The translations under genes were made by a program, and so were the position numbers. This document shows, in pieces, positions 16,932 to 25,231 of a stretch of 45,247 bases of DNA (positions are counted from its first letter, which is position 1; each line of letters starts with the position of its first letter). The notes under the pieces are model-generated. The model worked only from the letters and a program-made list of their open reading frames with translations, had not been told where the DNA came from and did no database searches. Source of the stretch: an uncultured bacterium (GTDB taxonomy: Bacteria; Muiribacteriota; Ozemobacteria; Ozemobacterales; Ozemobacteraceae); assembly GCA_900317935.1 (NCBI GenBank), contig ONIU01000026.1, forward strand, positions 1 to 45,247, read 5' to 3'.

Positions 16932-17876
16932 ATGGCAAATCTTATATTAATGGTTGTTGGTACCGTTATAGTATTCCTGGTAATTCTGTTACTCTTCCCT
17001 TCTGGAAGCAAGAACGATATATCTGGCCGCTTAGCCTCTCTTGATGATCCAGATGGAACTCAACAAATTGCTTCTGCAACAGAATCAGAGTTAAACAAGC
17101 CTTTCGTAGACCGTGTTATCAGACCAATGATTGCCAAATTAGCTGGTAAATCAGAAGATAACAAAGATGCAAAAGCCAAGAAAAAAGCTAAAAGCGGTCT
17201 AAAAAAAATGTTGGCTCAAGCAGGTTTTCCTGGTGGTTTAACAGTTGCAGAATTTGCTGTTATTCAGAATTTATTTAAAGTTTTCTGCCCATTTATTGGT
17301 CTGGCCATAGGCTTTGTTATCAAGCCAAATCTAGCCCTTATGGGCTTTGCTGTTGGAGCCATAATCGGTATGATGGCACCAAAAATGTATCTTCAGAAGA
17401 AGATAGCTCAAAGACAACATGACATTCAGAAAGGTCTGCCAGATGTTCTTGACCTTCTCACCGTTGCGGTTGAAGCTGGTCTTGGTTTCGACGCAGCCTG
17501 TGATAAGGTTGTAGAAAAAATGCGTGGTCCTATTCCGAATGAATTCAGCTTAACTCTTAAACAAATGAGAATGGGTGAAGCTCGCCGTGATGCTTTTAAA
17601 AGCATGTCAGAACGAGTTGACAACCCCGACTTCAATGCATTCGTTTCTGCAATTATTCAGGCCGACCAACTGGGTGTTTCCATTGGTCAGGTTTTGAGAA
17701 TACAATCAGAGCAGCTTCGTGAAAAAAGAAGACAAAGAGCTGAAGAAGAATCAGCAAAAGCTCCAGTTAAAATGATGATTCCTCTTATCTTCTTCATATT
17801 CCCGAACGTTATGCTTGTTATTGGTGCTCCGGCAGCCTTCCAGATGATAGAAGGCTTCAGCGGAATGAAGCAGTAA
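16932..17876 (+). CDS. tadC: Tad inner-membrane platform protein TadC
   Basis: Partner of TadB. An N-terminal membrane segment is followed by a basic loop, two hydrophobic segments around 115-150, and the T2SSF domain with the typical TadC phrase KGLPDVLDLLTVAVEAGLGF and DNPDFNAFVSAIIQADQLGVSIGQVL. One more segment (MMIPLIFFIFPNVMLVIGAPA) lies near the end. The 314-residue length is normal. It ends 16 bp before the DUF192 gene. Confidence 0.93.
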   Translation: MANLILMVVGTVIVFLVILLLFPSGSKNDISGRLASLDDPDGTQQIASATESELNKPFVDRVIRPMIAKLAGKSEDNKDAKAKKKAKSGLKKMLAQAGFPGGLTVAEFAVIQNLFKVFCPFIGLAIGFVIKPNLALMGFAVGAIIGMMAPKMYLQKKIAQRQHDIQKGLPDVLDLLTVAVEAGLGFDAACDKVVEKMRGPIPNEFSLTLKQMRMGEARRDAFKSMSERVDNPDFNAFVSAIIQADQLGVSIGQVLRIQSEQLREKRRQRAEEESAKAPVKMMIPLIFFIFPNVMLVIGAPAAFQMIEGFSGMKQ

Positions 17877-17892
17877 ACTCTTTGAAATTTGA

Positions 17893-18258
17893 ATGACAAA
17901 GTATGTAAAGATTTACAATGGCCGTGATAATAGCCTTGTTGGAGATAGAATCAGAGTTGCAGACAGCTTCTGGACAAGATTTAAAGGTTTGATGCTAGCT
18001 CCTGATTTGAAAGAAGGCGAAGGTCTTATTATTACTCCTTGTAATTCTATACATATGATGTTTATGCGTTATCCGATAGACGCTGTTTTTATAGATGCCT
18101 CAAACAAAGTTGTGGCCTTGTATGAAAACTTGCGCCCATGGATAGGTCTAACAAAGCTATATTCAAATGTAGTTTCAGTTATAGAATTACCATCTGGCTT
18201 GGTTAACAAGCTGGGTTTAAAAATAGATGACACTCTAAGATTGGAGTATTTACAATGA
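17893..18258 (+). CDS. DUF192-family small protein in the Tad operon
   Basis: The 121-residue protein shows the DUF192 pattern: RFKGLMLAPDLKEGEGLII, CNSIHMMFMRYPIDAVFID and VIELPSGLVNKLGLKIDDTLRL. It has no signal peptide, so it should stay in the cytoplasm. DUF192 proteins have no settled biochemical role; genes of this family turn up in Tad loci, and here it lies in the operon 16 bp after tadC and overlaps the next gene by four bases (ATGA). A role linked to Tad assembly is inference from position. Confidence 0.88.
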   Translation: MTKYVKIYNGRDNSLVGDRIRVADSFWTRFKGLMLAPDLKEGEGLIITPCNSIHMMFMRYPIDAVFIDASNKVVALYENLRPWIGLTKLYSNVVSVIELPSGLVNKLGLKIDDTLRLEYLQ

Positions 18259-19343
18259 AAAATTCTTTAGGTTCTTTTTCTAAACTATTTCTGGTTTCTC
18301 TTCTAGCAGGCTCTATGATGCTTGCTGGCTGTGGTGAAAGCAATCCATCATCAAGCACAGCAACTTCAGAAGAAAATTCAAATGCTTCTAATACTACTCA
18401 GCAGACAACAGACAATACAACATCTAAATATGATGTATATGGCAAAGTCAGTCCAACTATCGGTCAATTTGATACCAAAGCAAGAATTAATATTACTATG
18501 ACAAATATTGCCACTAAAGCAACAATATCGAATTCCTGCACTAACCAAATGTTTGGATTTAGTGGTGATAAAAAAATTAATGCAGGTTACTATGAAATAA
18601 AAGCAGTAGATAGTAGTAATATTTATGAGACTGAAATTATATATAAAAAAGTTGATTCTGATATAGAAGACATGAATTTAACTATTACTCCAAAAGTTCA
18701 AGAAGTAGATGATACTATTACAGTTACCTTAACTGGTAAAATAATAGATGAATATGGAAAAGATATTCCATTTGCTTCTGTCTCAGCAGTAAATACTAAG
18801 ACAGAAAAAGAATATAAAACTTCGACTAATCCTGATAATGGTAATTATACTTTTAAAGAAATTCTAGCAGGGACATATAAAGTCACTTACAGCAAGGATT
18901 CTTTTGAAGACGATACTAAAGATTTGAAAATTACAGATGAAAACTCTATAACTTTTGATTCCAAAGCAGTTAACAATAAAACACTTTCAAATGTTACTCT
19001 AAAATATAAACTTGCTCAGACAGGTTCAATCGCTGGTGTATTAACTGGTTATAATCCTGGGGATAAATGTATATTATATAGAACTACTAGTGAAAGTGCA
19101 GCTACAGTTCCAGGAATTGTTCTAAAATTCACTCCACAAGAAAATGGTTACTTCTTTATTAAGAACTTACCTTCTGGATGGTATATTGTAGCAAAAGATG
19201 GATGTGCTGCTCCAGTACCAGTTAATGATGCATCAGGGAATTTTATCGGTTACGCTTTTGCCAACGAAAATGATACTTATTTCTCTTCTTGGATGGAAGT
19301 AACCCCATTAACTACTACACCTGTTCCAAGCACCGACCAGTAA
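18255..19343 (+). CDS. Lipoprotein with carboxypeptidase-regulatory-like beta-sandwich repeats
   Basis: A lipoprotein signal ends in MLAGC (lipid cysteine C26), followed by a Ser/Thr/Asn-rich linker (about 28-56). At least two modules look like CarboxypepD_reg/Cna-B folds: one around TGKIIDEYGKDIPFASVSAV with NYTFKEILAGTYKVTYS, and a later one from GSIAGVLTGYNPGDKC with GYFFIKNLPSGWYIVAKDG. Such modules act as stalks or binding domains on the surface. It ends the first Tad transcript, before a strong terminator. It could be a pilus-associated outer-membrane lipoprotein, but nothing in the sequence proves that. Confidence 0.75.
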   Translation: MKNSLGSFSKLFLVSLLAGSMMLAGCGESNPSSSTATSEENSNASNTTQQTTDNTTSKYDVYGKVSPTIGQFDTKARINITMTNIATKATISNSCTNQMFGFSGDKKINAGYYEIKAVDSSNIYETEIIYKKVDSDIEDMNLTITPKVQEVDDTITVTLTGKIIDEYGKDIPFASVSAVNTKTEKEYKTSTNPDNGNYTFKEILAGTYKVTYSKDSFEDDTKDLKITDENSITFDSKAVNNKTLSNVTLKYKLAQTGSIAGVLTGYNPGDKCILYRTTSESAATVPGIVLKFTPQENGYFFIKNLPSGWYIVAKDGCAAPVPVNDASGNFIGYAFANENDTYFSSWMEVTPLTTTPVPSTDQ

Positions 19344-19378
19344 ACAATAAAAACGTTTAAAACTAATTATTGCCCTAT

Positions 19379-19412
19379 AACTCCCCCGAAGCATGGCTTT
19401 GGGGGAGTTTTT
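19379..19412 (+). terminator. Rho-independent terminator ending the first Tad transcript
   Basis: AACTCCCCCGAAGC (19379-19392) pairs with GCTTTGGGGGAGTT (19396-19409) with one G-T pair, followed by Ts. Confidence 0.9.
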
Positions 19413-19478
19413 AATTATCAAGGAAAATTTTCCCTACCTAAAAAGAAATTTTACCCACAGACTTTTTAAACAGAAAAG

Positions 19479-19508
19479 TTGATACTTTATATGCTTTTGA
19501 TGTACACT
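19479..19508 (+). promoter_or_regulatory. Putative promoter of the TadE/TadG block
   Basis: TTGATA (19479-19484) and TACACT (19503-19508) are separated by 18 bp. AAGGAG (19543-19548) then precedes the ATG at 19558. Together with the upstream terminator this makes the pseudopilin block a separate transcript. Confidence 0.5.
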
Positions 19509-19557
19509 ATATAAATTGACAAGCTATTTGGCAACGAATATTCAAGGAGCGTATTAA

Positions 19558-19995
19558 ATGAAAAAACGCAGAGGGCAGGCATTAGTAGAAACTGCATTAG
19601 TTTTTCCATTCTTTCTATTAATCGTAATAGGGGGAATAATTGACTTCGGTTTTGCTTTCTATAATCACCTAACTTTACAGCAAATAGTGAACAACACAGC
19701 AAAATATGCTGCTTATAACTCTGCCAGCACAATAAAAACCTCTGAATACGCCAATTCTCAAAAGCCAAAATGGTGGGATGGAAATTTCTCCGTATATCCA
19801 GCTGAACCTGAAGAAATGAAAACAGGCGGCAAAATATACAGAGTCACTCTTTCATACGATAGTCCAGCATACACACCTTTTTATAAAGCTATGTACAAAG
19901 CAACTAACGGAACACAGTATATAAAACTCTATGCTCAAGCAGCATATAAAGCTCCAGAATACACAAAAGCATTAAATAGTGGAGAAGTAAAATGA
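19558..19995 (+). CDS. TadE-like pseudopilin 1
   Basis: Begins MKKRRGQALVETALVFPFF. The RRG/QALVE site, with glycine at -1 and glutamate at +5, fits processing by a Tad prepilin peptidase, and the next 20 residues are hydrophobic (IVIGGIIDFGFAFYN). The rest (145 residues in all) is a small extracytoplasmic domain. TadE-like proteins are minor pilins of the Tad fibre. It is close in sequence to the protein at 21119, sharing GGxxDFGFAFYN and the TPFY segment near the end. Its stop overlaps the next start by four bases. Confidence 0.88.
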   Translation: MKKRRGQALVETALVFPFFLLIVIGGIIDFGFAFYNHLTLQQIVNNTAKYAAYNSASTIKTSEYANSQKPKWWDGNFSVYPAEPEEMKTGGKIYRVTLSYDSPAYTPFYKAMYKATNGTQYIKLYAQAAYKAPEYTKALNSGEVK

Positions 19996-21065
19996 TAACC
20001 TGTTCAAATACTTCTAAACGCGGTGCCATATTAGTATTCACAGCACTCATATCTACTGCAATTCTAGCTGTAACAGCTATAGTTGTTGATATAGGCTATC
20101 TTTATTATAAAAAGAATGACCTTCAGACAGCGGTGAATGCAGCCTGGTTAGCAGGTAACGATAGATTAATGAAATTAAAAAGCACTAATCCTGTTTTAAC
20201 AAAAGAAAATAAAGAAGCAATAAGAAACCATATTATCGAAGTAATGAAATATAACGGGTTTGAAGCTAATGACCAAAACCGTGTTAACTGCTCGATAAAA
20301 GACGATAAGGATTTGCATATTTCCGCAAATAGCCATGTAGGTCTTTTCTTTGCCAAGGTAATTGAAGTAGATTCAACAACAGTTGCAGCAAGCAGAGAGT
20401 CTGACACTACAGGGAGCGGTGTTGCAGACATTCTCCCAATAGTAATGCCTCACGGAATCACAAAATGGAACGCAGACAACACCCTGTCTTTCCAGTTCTT
20501 CCCCAAAGATGGCGGTTTTATAGAAGGGAAAGAATATATAATTAAACCAGGGCAGATATCGGATTCTTCAGTCCTTTGCCAAGGGATAACAGATTTCACC
20601 TCAGCAGGTTCAGTAAACAATAAAGATTATATCAAAAATATGACTTATGGCTTTACAAAAGCCCTAAACGTCAATGATAAAATAACTCTTGCCTGCACTG
20701 GTTATTCAAAAGAAACAGCAGAAGCTTTAAATCAAAGATTTACCAAAGAAAACAATACAAAAGTAATTATTCCAATAGGTGAAGTTACAGAAGAAATGGC
20801 AACTATATACGGAAATAATGCCAATACTCTTCCTATTTATAACTTGAGAAGTCCATCTTCCAACAGCACACAAAGCATTGCAATTGCAAATGCCGCTAGA
20901 ATTACTGGTTTTGCAGAATTCAAACTATTGAAGGAATCAGAATTTACTAGAACTGGCAGCGACTACAAAAACGGTGATGAAGGAAGCTTAGGAGCAGCAA
21001 AATCTGGTCAGCTCAGAGGAATCTTCTTAGGTTATATTGTTAACCCTAATCAGGTTAGTAAATAG
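19992..21065 (+). CDS. TadG-like surface/pilus protein (short paralogue)
   Basis: A 357-residue protein starting with a basic stretch and membrane segment (KRGAILVFTALISTAILAVT) followed by VVDIGYLYYKKNDLQTAVNAA, the typical TadG/TadE-G-like entry. The rest is extracytoplasmic. It matches the 958-residue protein at 22278 at both ends: IRNHIIEVMKYNGF, EYIIKPG, and the C-terminal GFAEFKLLKESEFTRT with GQLRGIFLGYIVNP. It lacks the foreign middle of that protein and the von Willebrand domain some TadG proteins carry. It is coupled to pseudopilin 1 by a four-base overlap. Confidence 0.82.
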   Translation: MITCSNTSKRGAILVFTALISTAILAVTAIVVDIGYLYYKKNDLQTAVNAAWLAGNDRLMKLKSTNPVLTKENKEAIRNHIIEVMKYNGFEANDQNRVNCSIKDDKDLHISANSHVGLFFAKVIEVDSTTVAASRESDTTGSGVADILPIVMPHGITKWNADNTLSFQFFPKDGGFIEGKEYIIKPGQISDSSVLCQGITDFTSAGSVNNKDYIKNMTYGFTKALNVNDKITLACTGYSKETAEALNQRFTKENNTKVIIPIGEVTEEMATIYGNNANTLPIYNLRSPSSNSTQSIAIANAARITGFAEFKLLKESEFTRTGSDYKNGDEGSLGAAKSGQLRGIFLGYIVNPNQVSK

Positions 21066-21118
21066 GTACACTTCTTGCTTATAAAATAATGGTATTCTAT
21101 TTTTAATTGGAGTCATAA

Positions 21119-21565
21119 ATGTTAAACAGAAAGAGAAAACGTGGACAATCAATAGTTGAAATGTCCCTACTCTTCCCACTTTTCCTACTTGTTATAGTTG
21201 GTGGAATAGTCGATTTCGGTTTTGCTTTTTATAATATTCTTGCTCTTCAGCAAGTCGCCAATGACGCGGCTTCAAATGCAGCTGAAAAAAACTTAAACGA
21301 AGCTCAGACTAGAAATTATATTGCTCAATACAGTGCTCCACCAATTAGCTGGAATCAAGCAGGCATTTATCAGGCAACCATATCTACTATTGCTATGGCA
21401 GATGGCAGCACCATGAAACGTGTTGAATTAGAATATCATTCAAAAACCTATACCCCATTTTATCAGACAGCATTAAATTCTGTAACTGGTAATGATTTCA
21501 TTGTTCTAAGAACTCAGGCAACCTATAAAGTCCCTGGAACCGTTAGAAATAGAGAAAACTTTTAA
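21119..21565 (+). CDS. TadE-like pseudopilin 2
   Basis: A 148-residue protein starting MLNRKRKRGQSIVEMSLLFP; the KRG/QSIVE processing site has glutamate at +5. The hydrophobic helix is followed by VDFGFAFYNILALQQVANDAA and a small exported domain with TYTPFYQTALNSVTGNDFIV. It looks like a recent duplicate of pseudopilin 1. GGAG precedes the ATG by about eight bases. Confidence 0.88.
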   Translation: MLNRKRKRGQSIVEMSLLFPLFLLVIVGGIVDFGFAFYNILALQQVANDAASNAAEKNLNEAQTRNYIAQYSAPPISWNQAGIYQATISTIAMADGSTMKRVELEYHSKTYTPFYQTALNSVTGNDFIVLRTQATYKVPGTVRNRENF

Positions 21566-21622
21566 TAATTGAGATAAAAAAGAATAACAAATAAATCCAA
21601 AATCAAAATTAAGGACTAAAAA

Positions 21623-22078
21623 ATGAAGAAAAGCAAAAATAGAAAAGGTCAAGCAGTAGTAGAATTATCATTAGTGTTACCGATCTTCTTACTTGTTGTT
21701 ATTGGTATTTTTGATTTTGGAAGAGCTCTTCATTGCTGGTCATCTCTAAACCATCAGTGTGTACAAGCTGCACGTGCAGCAAGCAAACGCTCAAATCAGC
21801 TTATAGCACGAAATTTGTTCCTTTCTACTACACATACTTCTTTAGCTAATGTTAAAAAGGTTTTTTGGGAATCTCGTTCACCAATCATGAGTGAAAGTGA
21901 TTATGACAATATCAACTGGGAAAATACAGGCATTGGCACCAATACTGATACAGTAACAGTATCAGCAAGTTTCAATCTGACTCTAATGACTCCTTTTATT
22001 GCAAGCATGATTGGCAATAATGGGTCAAACAATGGCGCTATAAAACTATATGCCAGTGCCACAGAAAAGAAGGAATAA
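21623..22078 (+). CDS. TadE-like pseudopilin 3
   Basis: A 151-residue protein starting MKKSKNRKGQAVVELSLVLP; RKG/QAVVE again fits prepilin processing with glutamate at +5. The helix IFLLVVIGIFDFGRALHCW leads to NHQCVQAARAASKRSNQ, nearer the classical TadE pattern than pseudopilins 1 and 2. The exported part has MTPFIASMIG near its end. Two cysteines lie just after the helix. AAGGA lies about eight bases before the ATG. A 199-bp gap with repeats separates it from the large TadG-like gene. Confidence 0.88.
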   Translation: MKKSKNRKGQAVVELSLVLPIFLLVVIGIFDFGRALHCWSSLNHQCVQAARAASKRSNQLIARNLFLSTTHTSLANVKKVFWESRSPIMSESDYDNINWENTGIGTNTDTVTVSASFNLTLMTPFIASMIGNNGSNNGAIKLYASATEKKE

Positions 22079-22086
22079 TATAAATT

Positions 22087-22146
22087 GCAAAGCTTTTGCT
22101 TTGCGACCTTAGAGGTTAGAGGCAAGAGCCTAAGAGACAAGAGAAT
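22087..22146. repeat. Palindrome GCAAAGC-TTTT-GCTTTGC followed by heptamer tract
   Basis: GCAAAGC (22087-22093) and GCTTTGC (22098-22104) form a perfect hairpin, the same arm as at 7391-7415. Six 7-bp units follow directly: GACCTTA, GAGGTTA, GAGGCAA, GAGCCTA, AGAGACA, AGAGAAT. Confidence 0.65.
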
Positions 22147-22277
22147 TGTTTTTATTTTCAGACTATCAATAGATAAACTATCGTTAACTTCGTATTCAAA
22201 CAATCCTCTGATCTCTTATCTCTTTATTGAAGGAAATAATCCGAATTTACCAGCTTCATTCTAATAGGAGGCTTCGA

Positions 22278-25154
22278 ATGAATACTAAAGCCAAAAAATG
22301 CCGAGGAAATATAACTTTATTGACTGCGGCTATTTCTGTGTTATTGGTCGGAATAGTAGCCTTAGTTACAGACGTTGGTTATGTATATTACGACCATGCT
22401 AGACTTCAGTCAGCAACAAATGCAGCTTGGAAAGCTGGTTATGATAAGCTTGCAGAAATAAGAAAAACAAAAACAAGGCTTACTGCAGAAGATGAAACCA
22501 CCATCAAGAACCACATGCGTGAAGTCATGGCTGCCAATGGCTTTAATAATTTAACAGATGAGCAACTGAGAATAGTTTTAACATCTAATCAGACAAATCT
22601 CCAAATCGATGCTAAGGATGAAGTTGATCTCTTCTTCATGAAAATATTTGACTTACAAAAAGCTGATGTTTCGGCCGCAAGAGCAGGAGGCGTTGATGCT
22701 TCTGCAATTATGCCTATTGCTATTCCTCACGGTGAAGTTCATGACCTTTCCTGGAAAACCTTTGATTTTATTAAGTTTGAAGGAGATCAAGGTTTTGCCA
22801 CAGGAACAGAATATATTATTAAACTAGGTGAAGCAGAAGGTAACGACCCTTTGGGCGATGAAGAATATATGATTTATATTCCAACAGGTTTAAGCGGGAA
22901 TCAGCCTAATGATGATAAAACAATGCTGGCTTATGGCGCCATTTACTGGGCGTTACAAATAGATGAAAGGGATAAAGAATCTCTAACACCTGCTTATTGG
23001 CTTTTAAGCAATAATGGTGGAGGATTCTTGATGAGAGCAAATAGTAAATTTGAACAAAGACTAAATAGTGGCGATTATAGAGGCGTATATTATGAACAGG
23101 CTAGACCAGATAGAATCAAACAGCTTTTAGGCTATGTTGGAGCTAATATTACTGTAGACCAAATCAATGACTATTTAACAGGGCTGACCAGGGGTGAATA
23201 TTCAAACAATTTGATTATTCCATTAACCTGGAGACCTCAGATTGCTATTTATTCTTCTCAAGATGCAACAGACCCTGTTGAAGATATTCTTATAGCCGCA
23301 AAAATACCTTATGGTAACTATGCATTGCCTAAAACTGATTCCAACCCTGGTGGTTGGGATAGAAACTCTAATTATAACGCTAATTACAACACTAAAATTT
23401 TCGACTTAGAAATACTAAACGGCGAATTAGATAAGTTTGACTGGATTCACTTGCACCATGAAGATTTTACAGGACAAACGGTTAACGATGCTGCAAAATA
23501 CTGTAACGGTGCTTTCCCAACTGCATGTCAAAAAATCAAACCAGGCTGCATAAAGAACATTGCCATAGGAACTCAAAAAAGCAGTACAAATTACAACACT
23601 GCTATAAATACATTAAAAAATCTTGCCTGTGAAAACTGTAGGGAACATATGACCTATGAAGTGACAACTAAGCAAGTAAGACAGGGCTGGTATAATGTAA
23701 CCTATTATTACGCAAAATTAACTGGTTGGAATATTGACGCTTCGGAACTCAATGCAAACTGTCTAACAGCTATAACCGAAAGATGTGGAACATGCGGTGT
23801 GTTCGATATAAACAACTTAGGTAATCAGACAAACTTCTCGGGTTGTAAATTCTATAATTATCTACATACAAAATATGGCTATACAGACGATACGCCTTTT
23901 CCATACGTATTCCAACAGTCAGATTTGAATCTTTCTGCTTATGACCTTTGTACAAAATGGTTTTCTCAAGCTACATCTTATCAGAAAATGAAATGGGATG
24001 TAGCAGAAACAATCAAACAGCATATTCTTAAAGGTGGTTTTATGTATACCCAGTGTTTCGCAGCAGAAACAATCGACTTGTCATTGCAACAAGGGGCATT
24101 TTATAAAACCCATAATCTTCAACAGTCTTATGATAACTGTATGATTTTCCAAAATTTTACATATACACAGCTTCCTAAAAAAGGTAGCGGTAATAGCCCT
24201 ATTGGTTATTCCAGTATATTCATAAACAACTATGGAAATGGTACTGTTCAAAATAATTATAAGTATAATCCACTTTGCCAGGTATCAGGCACTCCAAACA
24301 CTGGTGCTGGTGCTACTTGTTCGTTTACAGACGCCACAGTCAAAAATGGCATAGACAAAATGTCAAGACTTTCTAATACCGCATGGCAGTATGTCGGCGG
24401 GCAACTTACCAATGAACAGGGTGAACAGAAAGGTCAGTTTGCATTGATGGGTGGTCACTATGCTCAGAATATAAATGCAAAACGTTTCGTTTTGAATAAC
24501 ATTCTGTTCGGTTCAACTTCAGATAAAGAAACAAGTATTGGTACACATCTTACAGGGCGAACCAAGTATCAGTATGGTTGTATAGACCCAGACAACGACG
24601 GCAACAGAAACAATTCTGACTATAAAAACCGTTTACTCTATGGTTATGACCAACCTATAAATTTTGCTGATATTATTTCCTCAGATAATGGTAAGTATTC
24701 TTCTGAAACCAAGAACGGCTTAGATATTATTACAGGAAAAGTTCCATTAGCAAGCTACACACCCAACCAGATTGTTATTGTTCCTATTGTCGGTGTTCCA
24801 GAATCCGTTCAGAACTATCAATCTACTGTGACTAGAGTTGGTGACATGGAAGTTGAAAATGGGGATTATACTATATATGACATCAAGGTTGGTGCACTTA
24901 ATTCAGGTGCTGAAGGCTACGATAATCTGAATTCTAATTTTGCTCCAAACGATGTAGATATGACTAACCTCAAAAACTCTGTTCAGATTATTGGTTTTGC
25001 AAAATTCAGAATTATGGATCAAAGTGAATATACTCGTTCAGAAGTTTTAGGCGATCCATTGGTCGGGCAGATACGTGGTGAATTCTTAGGCTACATCGTC
25101 GACCCGAGAGAAGTGGCGACTCTTCTCGCTGCTTATAACTCTGGCAGTTTGTAA
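22278..25154 (+). CDS. Giant TadG-like protein with an inserted 'asparagine synthetase B'-like (GATase-fold) domain
   Basis: A 958-residue protein. Residues 1-187 match the short TadG paralogue: RGNITLLTAAISVLLVG helix, TDVGYVYYDHARLQSATNAA, and EYIIKLGEA. Residues about 785-958 match its C-terminal part, ending FAKFRIMDQSEYTRS and GQIRGEFLGYIVDP. Between them, about 188-780 holds a foreign domain with LAYGAIYWALQ, WLLSNNGGGFLM, FDWIHLHHEDFTGQ, GGFMYTQCFAAETIDLSL and FALMGGHY...FVLNNILFG, motifs I know from exported proteins misnamed asparagine synthetase B. About 15 cysteines lie in the insert. The ATG at 22278 follows AGGAGG by six bases; an upstream in-frame TTG is rejected. Confidence 0.8.
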   Translation: MNTKAKKCRGNITLLTAAISVLLVGIVALVTDVGYVYYDHARLQSATNAAWKAGYDKLAEIRKTKTRLTAEDETTIKNHMREVMAANGFNNLTDEQLRIVLTSNQTNLQIDAKDEVDLFFMKIFDLQKADVSAARAGGVDASAIMPIAIPHGEVHDLSWKTFDFIKFEGDQGFATGTEYIIKLGEAEGNDPLGDEEYMIYIPTGLSGNQPNDDKTMLAYGAIYWALQIDERDKESLTPAYWLLSNNGGGFLMRANSKFEQRLNSGDYRGVYYEQARPDRIKQLLGYVGANITVDQINDYLTGLTRGEYSNNLIIPLTWRPQIAIYSSQDATDPVEDILIAAKIPYGNYALPKTDSNPGGWDRNSNYNANYNTKIFDLEILNGELDKFDWIHLHHEDFTGQTVNDAAKYCNGAFPTACQKIKPGCIKNIAIGTQKSSTNYNTAINTLKNLACENCREHMTYEVTTKQVRQGWYNVTYYYAKLTGWNIDASELNANCLTAITERCGTCGVFDINNLGNQTNFSGCKFYNYLHTKYGYTDDTPFPYVFQQSDLNLSAYDLCTKWFSQATSYQKMKWDVAETIKQHILKGGFMYTQCFAAETIDLSLQQGAFYKTHNLQQSYDNCMIFQNFTYTQLPKKGSGNSPIGYSSIFINNYGNGTVQNNYKYNPLCQVSGTPNTGAGATCSFTDATVKNGIDKMSRLSNTAWQYVGGQLTNEQGEQKGQFALMGGHYAQNINAKRFVLNNILFGSTSDKETSIGTHLTGRTKYQYGCIDPDNDGNRNNSDYKNRLLYGYDQPINFADIISSDNGKYSSETKNGLDIITGKVPLASYTPNQIVIVPIVGVPESVQNYQSTVTRVGDMEVENGDYTIYDIKVGALNSGAEGYDNLNSNFAPNDVDMTNLKNSVQIIGFAKFRIMDQSEYTRSEVLGDPLVGQIRGEFLGYIVDPREVATLLAAYNSGSL

Positions 25155-25188
25155 TCATCAAAGCAGAATTTAGAGTATTGAAACATCA

Positions 25189-25222
25189 AAAAAGCTCGTC
25201 TATAAAGACGAGCTTTTTCAAT
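25189..25222. terminator. Bidirectional terminator between converging genes
   Basis: AAAAAGCTCGTC (25189-25200) pairs perfectly with GACGAGCTTTTT (25207-25218) around TATAAA. A and T runs on both sides serve the TadG-like gene and the TPR gene. Confidence 0.9.
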
Positions 25223-25231
25223 TCTTTTATA

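Noticed and set aside
22227..22277. TTG start for the giant TadG-like protein
   Set aside because: The ATG at 22278 has a perfect AGGAGG and gives the typical TadG N-terminus; the extension adds a charged non-conserved stretch.
22842..24617. True asparagine synthetase in the giant TadG-like protein
   Set aside because: The family name is a database label; no N-terminal nucleophile glutaminase or ATP-pyrophosphatase signature of AsnB is visible.
19992..25154. Von Willebrand factor A domain in the TadG-like proteins
   Set aside because: No DxSxS metal-site motif was found in either protein.
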